This document shows, piece after piece, positions 58,250 to 64,000 of a stretch of 64,000 nt of DNA. Each line of letters starts with the position of its first letter. The first letter of the stretch is position 1. Where the stretch lies: the NCBI RefSeq assembly GCF_016406105.1, contig NZ_CP066308.1, positions 3,149,501 through 3,213,500 of the forward strand, in the 5' to 3' direction. Source of the DNA: Brevibacillus composti. Lineage in GTDB: Bacteria > Bacillota > Bacilli > Brevibacillales > Brevibacillaceae. The translations under genes and the position numbers were made by a program. The notes below the pieces were generated by a model. It was not told the DNA's origin and ran no database searches. It worked only from the letters and a program-made list of their open reading frames with translations.

Positions 58250-59410
58250 TCAGTGCATCTCCATCCCCAAGCGGCGCAGTTTGATCACATATTTTACTTC
58301 TATGGGAAAGTCTTTAAAATCTTTCAGCCACTCATGCTTGCCCCAGTAGTCATGGAAATGGCGGCCGCGGAGGGCAAGCCCCAGTTTGAGCACGTCGCTG
58401 TTGTACTCCCCCTGCAGCTGGTCAATCAGCTTTTGAGCCCGCTTTTCCATCTCCTTTTGGATCACCCCCTGCAGCATGGGGATCTGCTTTTCCGCAGGCA
58501 GATCAGGCTTCGCGGTCATCTCGATGATATCCCCCTGCACCTCGCAGGTGTAGATCGCTCCGTGTTCGTGCCTCCCCCTTTTTTTCAGCATATGGCTTCC
58601 ACGGAGAGTCAATTTTGTATCCACAAAATGGGGGCGGAAGGTTACATAGCCGTTGTCGGTATCCGGCAGTTTAATAGTGACATCTCCCCCTTTCATATTG
58701 TCTCTCAGCTGAAGCAATGACCAGGTATAGACATCTTTGAGCGTCCCCACCATTTTATATCCGTGGAAAACAGCAACACCCCTCCAGGCCGGCTCGTCGC
58801 CTGCCACTTCGAAATAGTTGAGCATGGGCTGCATCGCTTCATTGGTCGTCTGAATAAAGTAATCGCCCAAGGTCTGATTGGGTATGATGCCCATCTTCGT
58901 GCCATTTTCGATCAGATCCATGATGTACACCACGGGAATCTGCACGAGCTTCGGCTTAATATCCAGCAGACTGGCGGCCTCGCCTTTGACTACGATCGGC
59001 CAGAGCAGCCGGCGAATTTGCGGATCTCGGCGAAACGCATCGATGATTTCCCCCGTTCCCCGTCTGGCGACCTGCTCACTGATCGCCAATACCCGCGTAT
59101 GCCCTAAAAACAGGCGCTGATTCAGACGTTCCTGGATATTATTCGCCGCATCCGCGATCGTTTTACCGGTGACGCTCAGCACGCGGACAGCATCGGCGTT
59201 GCTCCCGCCACCTTGCCCGCTGCTCCCGGCAATTTTGAGCGGGATCGGGATCTGCACCGTCAATTTGTACAAATCCTCCCGCCCCTCAGCAAAATCGATC
59301 GCGATGGCGACGACGGAGATTCTCTCCTCGAGCTCCCTGCGATCCCAACAACCGGGCAAGAGCACGAGGCAGAGAAGGAGGCAGCACACACGAGTCCACA
59401 GCTTACCCAC
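58250..59410 (-). CDS. gerAC: Ger(x)C family spore germination lipoprotein
   Basis: A 386-residue lipoprotein, the C subunit of a GerA-type germinant receptor at the spore inner membrane. The signal peptide has the lipobox LLPGC with acylated Cys21, followed by WDRRELEERISVVAIAID, the family hallmark. C-terminal domain text includes EWLKDFKDFPIEVKYVIKLR. The GTG at 59410 follows GGAGG by nine bases; a GTG at 59449 in the same frame precedes that site. It overlaps gerAB by 8 bases. Expected in the forespore under sigma-G. Confidence 0.92.
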   Translation of the reverse strand: MGKLWTRVCCLLLCLVLLPGCWDRRELEERISVVAIAIDFAEGREDLYKLTVQIPIPLKIAGSSGQGGGSNADAVRVLSVTGKTIADAANNIQERLNQRLFLGHTRVLAISEQVARRGTGEIIDAFRRDPQIRRLLWPIVVKGEAASLLDIKPKLVQIPVVYIMDLIENGTKMGIIPNQTLGDYFIQTTNEAMQPMLNYFEVAGDEPAWRGVAVFHGYKMVGTLKDVYTWSLLQLRDNMKGGDVTIKLPDTDNGYVTFRPHFVDTKLTLRGSHMLKKRGRHEHGAIYTCEVQGDIIEMTAKPDLPAEKQIPMLQGVIQKEMEKRAQKLIDQLQGEYNSDVLKLGLALRGRHFHDYWGKHEWLKDFKDFPIEVKYVIKLRRLGMEMH

Positions 59411-60566
59411 CGGCTGTTCCCTCCTTGTCCAGCTTTTTTCCTCTGTCACGAAAGAGCATGACCAGCCAGTGGACCAGCGGCATGAAAAGGCTGATCACCG
59501 CTGTCGAATACCCAATGTTTGAGGTGACCTGAAAAATTTCGACGATATTCTGCGGCCATAGTGAGATAAATAACATTGGGATCGTCAAAAGCACAGACAA
59601 AACCCGCTGAAATACGATGCCTCTCTGAAATAGTTGCCTCAGGCTGTAGATCATCGCGTAGTAGCCATTGGCCACCGTGGTGAAGACGGCCGCTACCCAC
59701 ACTGCCAGGAAGGCCGATTCCAGCCTCTCCAGGATAAGCCCCGGCACCTGTGTCGTCTTCACCAGTTCCAAAGTAGGCCAGGTGACGCGCCCCAGCTCCT
59801 CATAGCCAAACACGGCGATTCCGGCAAAGGTGATCAGCGTATAGACAAAAGCGGCGATTCCGATGCCGTAAAAGCCTGCCTTGACCTTGCTCGTATTTTC
59901 ATGAGCAAAGGCAAAGAAGACCAGCATAATCTCATAGCCCTGAAAAGAGAAACTGGCTTCGAAAGAACCCCGAAAGATCGTTTCCCAAGGAACCCGGACG
60001 ATCGGCAGCAGGTTGTACCATTCCGCCTTTTGAAAGGAGGCGATCGCGATAAACAAAACGGGAAACAAGATCAGGGGAAACAGGATCTCATTGACGCGGG
60101 CAGCCGTATCTGTCTCGTACATGCAAAGGACGACGGCGAGCACAAACATGGAGATAATGATCACTTCCAGCGGAGTATCGAGCAGTACCGCTGTCACGAC
60201 GACTTCTCCGAATATCCGGGAAGTAACCGCTGTCGTCACGTAGAGAATGGTGAGGAAGATCGCAATCCAGGGCAGGCTGAGCCAAAAGCCCAACCGCGGG
60301 CGCTTGTCCCCTCCCCAGATGAGCCGGCTGTACTGGATAAAGGTCATGCCCGGAAACCGTTTGCTCAATAAGGCGATGAGCCAAATCGACAGGAAGGAAG
60401 AAGATGAGCCGATGATGGGCCCCATCCAACCAGCCTCATACATATGGGAAGTCGTCGTCCGAGGAAGCGTCAGGACACCAACCCCGATAAGCGTGCTGGT
60501 TATCAAACAGATCATCTGCCAGAGAGACAGTGAATCTGGCCTGCCAGGGCCACGCGATTGGCTCAT
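59403..60566 (-). CDS. gerAB: GerAB family germinant receptor permease-like subunit
   Basis: A 387-residue protein with ten membrane helices of the spore germination branch of the amino acid-polyamine transporter superfamily, and the B subunit that binds the germinant. It begins with LSLWQMICLITSTLIGVGVL and TLPRTTTSHMYEAGWMGPII; FFAFAHENTSKVKAGFYGIG is typical. It overlaps gerAA by four bases (ATGA) and gerAC by eight. The germinant, probably an amino acid or nucleoside, is unknown. Confidence 0.93.
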   Translation of the reverse strand: MSQSRGPGRPDSLSLWQMICLITSTLIGVGVLTLPRTTTSHMYEAGWMGPIIGSSSSFLSIWLIALLSKRFPGMTFIQYSRLIWGGDKRPRLGFWLSLPWIAIFLTILYVTTAVTSRIFGEVVVTAVLLDTPLEVIIISMFVLAVVLCMYETDTAARVNEILFPLILFPVLFIAIASFQKAEWYNLLPIVRVPWETIFRGSFEASFSFQGYEIMLVFFAFAHENTSKVKAGFYGIGIAAFVYTLITFAGIAVFGYEELGRVTWPTLELVKTTQVPGLILERLESAFLAVWVAAVFTTVANGYYAMIYSLRQLFQRGIVFQRVLSVLLTIPMLFISLWPQNIVEIFQVTSNIGYSTAVISLFMPLVHWLVMLFRDRGKKLDKEGTAGG

Positions 60567-62098
60567 GACGAATCATCCCCTTTCATACGAACCTCATCAT
60601 GCGGATGAAACATCGTCGGTCTTCGCTTCATGGACACAAGGGCTGCCCGAACGATATAGTCCCTCATCCCCAGCAGATTGATCGGGCTGATCGGGGACAT
60701 GTAGGGAACGCCAAATGATTTCAAAGAAGCGAGATGAACCAGGATGACGATCAGAAACAGCATGATCCCGTAGAGGCCAAACATGCCGGCCAAAAGCATC
60801 AGCGGAAAGCGCAGCATCCGGATGGCGATGGCCGCACTGTAGCTGGGAGTGGCAAAGGAACCGATCGTCGTCAGCGCCACGATGATGACCATGATCGGAC
60901 TGACCAGACCGGCCGATACGGCCGCCTCGCCGACGACCAGAGCACCGACGATGCCGATGGTCGGACCAATCGGACCGGGGAGCCGCACGCTGGCCTCCCT
61001 GAGAATTTCGATCGCCACCTCCATGATCAAGGCTTCCACGACGGACGGAAAAGGCACGGTAGAGCGTCCCGCAGCCATGGCGATCACCAGGCGCGAGGGA
61101 ATCATCTCCGGATGGAACGAGCTGAAGGCGATGTATAAAGAGGGGAGCAAGAGTGCGATAATCATGCTCGTGGCGCGAATCACCCGGATAAAAGACGCAA
61201 TGTAAAACCGCTCATAGTAATCCTCGGGACTTTGATAAAATTGTCCGAAGATGGCAGGGGCGATCAAGACAAAGGGAGTGCCGTCCACAAGAATCGCCAC
61301 CTTCCCCTCCAACAGATTGGCGACCACCTTGTCCGGCCGCTCCGTATTCTGAAGCTGCGGAAAGGGAGACCAACGCCGATCCTGAATCGCCTGTTCGATG
61401 TAGCCGCTCTCCAGAATCCCGTCCTGGTTAATTCGTTCCAGCCTTCGAAAGATCTCTTGCACGATAGGCGGATGGGCGACCCCTTCGAGGTACATTACAT
61501 GGACATCTGTCTGGGTTCGCTGGCCGATGACAAAATGCTTGAGCCGTAGATTGGGATCTTTTAACCGGGCGCGGATCAAGGCAGAATTCACGGTCAAGGT
61601 CTCGGAAAAGCCGTCCCGGGGACCGCGCACGACGGATTCGGTCTTCGGCTCTTCTACCCCCCGCCGATCCCAGCCGCGGGTATTGCCCAGATAGACGTTG
61701 GGTTGACCATCGATGATCAGCACGGAGTTGCCCGACAGGATATTGCGTACGGCCTGTCTCAACTGGTCCGTCGACTCCAGTTCATTTACGGCCGGCTCCC
61801 CATCGGCGATGTCGACATCCGTCGTGTACCGGATAATAAAGTCGTTGATCACATTCCGGTCTACCATCCCGTCTATAAACAGAACGGCAGCGTCCCGTCC
61901 GTTTTTGACGCGGAATTGCCGAACGACGAAATCATCATTCTGCCCGAGCTGATGATCAAAAAGGGTGAGGTTGTGCTGGAGGCTGGATGACAAGCGTTGA
62001 TCCGGGATACTTTCCATGCTTTTCACCGCATGCTGGCTCAATACCTGATTTCTCCGGTTCGTTTTTCTCTCTTGCCAGGCTTTCCAAAACTGGCTCAA
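60563..62098 (-). CDS. gerAA: GerAA family spore germination protein
   Basis: A 511-residue A subunit of the GerA receptor, which oligomerises to form an ion channel on germination. The soluble N-terminal domain includes LTLFDHQLGQNDDFVVRQFR and SVLIDGQ-type text (NSVLIIDGQPNVYLGNTRGW); RGPRDGFSETLTVNSALIRA is the family signature. About five C-terminal helices include RLPGPIGPTIGIVGALVVGE and FATPSYSAAIAIRMLRFPLM. I choose TTG at 62098 after GGGGGA; a TTG at 62116 precedes that site. First gene of the operon. Confidence 0.93.
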   Translation of the reverse strand: MSQFWKAWQERKTNRRNQVLSQHAVKSMESIPDQRLSSSLQHNLTLFDHQLGQNDDFVVRQFRVKNGRDAAVLFIDGMVDRNVINDFIIRYTTDVDIADGEPAVNELESTDQLRQAVRNILSGNSVLIIDGQPNVYLGNTRGWDRRGVEEPKTESVVRGPRDGFSETLTVNSALIRARLKDPNLRLKHFVIGQRTQTDVHVMYLEGVAHPPIVQEIFRRLERINQDGILESGYIEQAIQDRRWSPFPQLQNTERPDKVVANLLEGKVAILVDGTPFVLIAPAIFGQFYQSPEDYYERFYIASFIRVIRATSMIIALLLPSLYIAFSSFHPEMIPSRLVIAMAAGRSTVPFPSVVEALIMEVAIEILREASVRLPGPIGPTIGIVGALVVGEAAVSAGLVSPIMVIIVALTTIGSFATPSYSAAIAIRMLRFPLMLLAGMFGLYGIMLFLIVILVHLASLKSFGVPYMSPISPINLLGMRDYIVRAALVSMKRRPTMFHPHDEVRMKGDDSS

Positions 62099-62228
62099 CG
62101 CCGCTCCCCCTTTCAAAGGATGAAAATAGTATCTCCAAATCTAGGACTTTCACTCTGGTTTTTCATATAGCGAAAATCGTCCGCTTTCACCGGTTACCGC
62201 TTCAGCGAAGCAGCACATGCGGAAAGGG

Positions 62229-62259
62229 TAAAAAAAGCCCCTCTCCTGGGGAAAGGGAC
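62229..62259 (-). terminator. Rho-independent terminator after the DUF1294 gene
   Basis: A 10-bp stem with a 3-base loop (62237-62246 with 62250-62259) and seven T on the minus strand. It separates the DedA-DUF1294 pair from the gerA operon. Confidence 0.85.
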
Positions 62260-62281
62260 GGTTTGTCTTATGTCTGCTTGT

Positions 62282-62644
62282 TCAGTAATGACGGACAGCC
62301 AGAATCAGAAGATATGCCTGAATGATGAGAAAAAGCGGAATGGTCAGGGTAAACGAAAGATGCTTGGTCTTGTGGCGAAACAGCATCATCGCGGCCCAGG
62401 CACCGGCCGCGCCGCCCAGTGCCGCTGTCAACAGGAGGCTCGACTCCGGTATGCGCAGCCTCCCCTCCCTGGCGTATCGCTTATCTTTCGCCATGATGAC
62501 GGCCGCATACAGATTGACCAGCACGGCGCCGCCCCAGAGCCAAAGCGGCTGGCCGCTCCACCAGCTGCCGGCGATCATCAGCCAGCTGCAAGCCAGCACG
62601 GTATTGCGAATCCTTCTGGATGTGGAAAGATGACGGTTTTTCAT
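62282..62644 (-). CDS. DUF1294 membrane protein
   Basis: A 120-residue protein with three or four helices of the DUF1294 family. The core VNLYAAVIMAKDKRYAREGR and RIPESSLLLTAALGGAAGAW, then AMMLFRHKTKHLSFTLTIPL, is diagnostic. Function is unknown; some relatives are fused to cold-shock domains, which this one lacks. The ATG at 62644 lies just beyond the DedA stop (62647), so translation is probably coupled. Confidence 0.85.
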   Translation of the reverse strand: MKNRHLSTSRRIRNTVLACSWLMIAGSWWSGQPLWLWGGAVLVNLYAAVIMAKDKRYAREGRLRIPESSLLLTAALGGAAGAWAAMMLFRHKTKHLSFTLTIPLFLIIQAYLLILAVRHY

Positions 62645-62646
62645 GG

Positions 62647-63264
62647 CTATTCCCCTTTTGCCCGGTACGCGCTTTTTGCGAGAAAGAATCGGCGAAAGAA
62701 CCATCCCGCCGCGAGCACCGCGGCCAGGACGAGAAGACCGTACAGGCCATAGGAGCGGATCATGGTGACAATCCCTTCCATGTTGCGGCCAAAAAGATAC
62801 CCGATGAAATAGAAGGCGGCCGTCCAGATCAGCCCGATGGGATAGGACAAAGCAGCATAACGCCGATAGCTCATGCCGCTCATCGCGACGATGTACGGAA
62901 CCACATGCCGCACGACCGGAAACAGGTAGCTGAAGCACAGCGCCAGCGTGCCGTACTTCTCCAACAGCCCGGTTGAGCGGATAACGGTATGCCTCATCTT
63001 CTCGCTCTTGGTCAAATACCGCAGGATCGGTTTGCCAAAAAATTTTCCCAGCAAAAACCCGATCGTAAGCCCGGAGGCGACGCCAAAATAACCGGCGAGA
63101 AACGAATACACAGGATCCAACAATTGTATCGAAGCCAGAAATCCCCCCGTAGCCACGACCAATTCGTCCGGTATCGGCAGGCCGACTATGCCCAGCCAGA
63201 GCAAAAAGAAGATGGCAAAATAGCCGTATTGCTCGATGATCGACATCAGCAGGTTGATTTCCAT
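62647..63264 (-). CDS. DedA family membrane protein
   Basis: A 205-residue DedA/VTT-domain protein. The family includes undecaprenyl-phosphate and phospholipid scramblases/flippases (UptA, PetA in Bacillus). Core text: LWLGIVGLPIPDELVVATGG with the conserved Glu/Asp, GFLLGKFFGKPILRYLTKSE, and LCFSYLFPVVRHVVPYIVAM, where the Arg of FxRHxxP-type motif is conserved. Which DedA subgroup this is cannot be settled by eye; a role in recycling undecaprenyl phosphate would fit the polymer-rich envelope. Confidence 0.85.
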   Translation of the reverse strand: MEINLLMSIIEQYGYFAIFFLLWLGIVGLPIPDELVVATGGFLASIQLLDPVYSFLAGYFGVASGLTIGFLLGKFFGKPILRYLTKSEKMRHTVIRSTGLLEKYGTLALCFSYLFPVVRHVVPYIVAMSGMSYRRYAALSYPIGLIWTAAFYFIGYLFGRNMEGIVTMIRSYGLYGLLVLAAVLAAGWFFRRFFLAKSAYRAKGE

Positions 63265-63396
63265 GACGTAAAAATCCCCTATCCTCGCCGCCTGGGATAG
63301 TTGTCTGTCGATGCGGCGGCTTTTTTCCGTTGCTTGCTCCTCATACCAATACGGTTGCGCGGGCAAAAAAGTTTCCGGGCTGACGGAAAGCGGGAA

Positions 63397-64000
63397 TTAT
63401 TTTTGCGTGCGGGCCAACATCTCTTCCTGCTTGACAACCGTATAGGAGTTAGACTGACCTTCCTGATAGGGATAATATACGACCAGCACAAAAGCTCCGG
63501 GAATCAGCTCTCCCCCGCGTTCCCATTTTTCCAGGTCAAAGGATACGTAAGCGGGCAGCGTATGCTTGAAATACTCTTTTTCCGAAGCGGTGTGGCGGGC
63601 GAAATCCTCGCGCAGCTGATGGCGCTTGTCCGCGACGGATTGGTAGAGCCCCTGCAGCTCCGATTTATCCAGGACATCCTCCCACCACAGCTTGCGCGGA
63701 CGATGCTTCTGGTTGCGCAGGTAGTCGAATTTCATGAGGCTGAGGATGTGTTCCATCTCTTCGGTGCCCCGCTGTTCCAAAAACTGGCGCAAACGGAGGA
63801 ATAAATCCTCCAGTTGATGGCCGATCCGGCTCCACCCCTGCTCTTCCCAGAAATCGCCAAATTCCTGAAAGAAATCAAACGGGGTGGCAAACGTGCGGGA
63901 AACCAGCCACTCCAAGGTGTGGTCCATCCGGTGCGCATTCCAGTATTTCTCCAGGATATCCTCTGCACGTTTGATTCGCTGCATGTCCTCAAAGGAGAGG
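63397..64000 (-). CDS. B12-binding domain radical SAM protein, C-terminal part
   Basis: The frame is open to the right edge; about 200 C-terminal residues are visible. LSFEDMQRIKRAEDILEKYW at the edge and RTFATPFDFFQEFGDFW resemble the end of B12-binding radical SAM proteins with a DUF4080 C-terminus of Bacilli. The N-terminal cobalamin-binding domain and the CxxxCxxC cluster motif would lie outside the window. The visible part (LMKFDYLRNQKHRPRKLWWE) contains the basic segment usual there. Substrate unknown. Confidence 0.75.
   Translation of the reverse strand, partial: LSFEDMQRIKRAEDILEKYWNAHRMDHTLEWLVSRTFATPFDFFQEFGDFWEEQGWSRIGHQLEDLFLRLRQFLEQRGTEEMEHILSLMKFDYLRNQKHRPRKLWWEDVLDKSELQGLYQSVADKRHQLREDFARHTASEKEYFKHTLPAYVSFDLEKWERGGELIPGAFVLVVYYPYQEGQSNSYTVVKQEEMLARTQK

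Noticed and set aside
1..64000. tRNA, rRNA or CRISPR array
   Set aside because: No cloverleaf with a CCA-end pattern, no rRNA sequence and no spaced direct repeats were noticed by eye; a tRNA and CRISPR scan would settle it.

Overview
The window reads as a chromosomal segment of an endospore-forming, S-layer-bearing member of the Firmicutes, most like Brevibacillus (Paenibacillaceae) by gene order and protein character; the fairly high G+C suggests a high-GC or thermophilic species. This is inferred from content, not from a database match. Starts commonly follow AAGGAGG-type ribosome sites and GTG/TTG starts are frequent. No rRNA, tRNA, CRISPR array or prophage was seen.

Two blocks preserve an ancestral Bacillus order on the minus strand. 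The right block (62.1 to 45.7 kb) holds a gerA-type germinant receptor operon, sspI, a KtrA/TrkA regulator, a SpoU methyltransferase, pheS-pheT behind a phenylalanine T-box, zapA, mutS2 and yshE. The left block (21.3 to 7.0 kb) holds lcfA, fadR, fadB, etfB, etfA, trxA, uvrC, lysC behind a lysine riboswitch, yslB (opposite strand) and sdhCAB. Fatty-acid activation, beta-oxidation, electron transfer flavoprotein and succinate dehydrogenase thus lie together, with FadR-type operators in the fad genes. Left of sdhB lie a 1254-residue secreted subtilase, a CheX protein and two peptide-type ABC permease genes, the first cut by the window edge.

In Bacillus yshE and lcfA are near neighbours; here about 24 kb separates them (21.4 to 45.6 kb). 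It holds an LCP ligase, a thiolase, a PrmA-like methyltransferase, a 38-residue membrane protein, the pyruvyl transferase CsaB, a second methyltransferase, two MOP-superfamily flippases flanking a CapK-like adenylate-forming enzyme, an operon of O-antigen ligase / FG-GAP membrane protein / lipoprotein, an MFS transporter, two glycosyltransferases, D-aminopeptidase DppA and a nucleotide-sugar dehydrogenase. I read most of this as a pathway for making, exporting, polymerising, pyruvylating and attaching a cell-wall glycopolymer of the kind that anchors S-layer proteins. A complete 1.9-kb group II intron sits just downstream of the terminator of one flippase gene.

The region also shows decay and exchange: an internally deleted rlmA remnant behind dppA, a 5'-truncated AHSA1 gene, and a larE-larB pair where Bacillus has cvpA-polX. 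The right end carries DUF1294 and DedA membrane proteins and the C-terminus of a B12-binding radical SAM protein.
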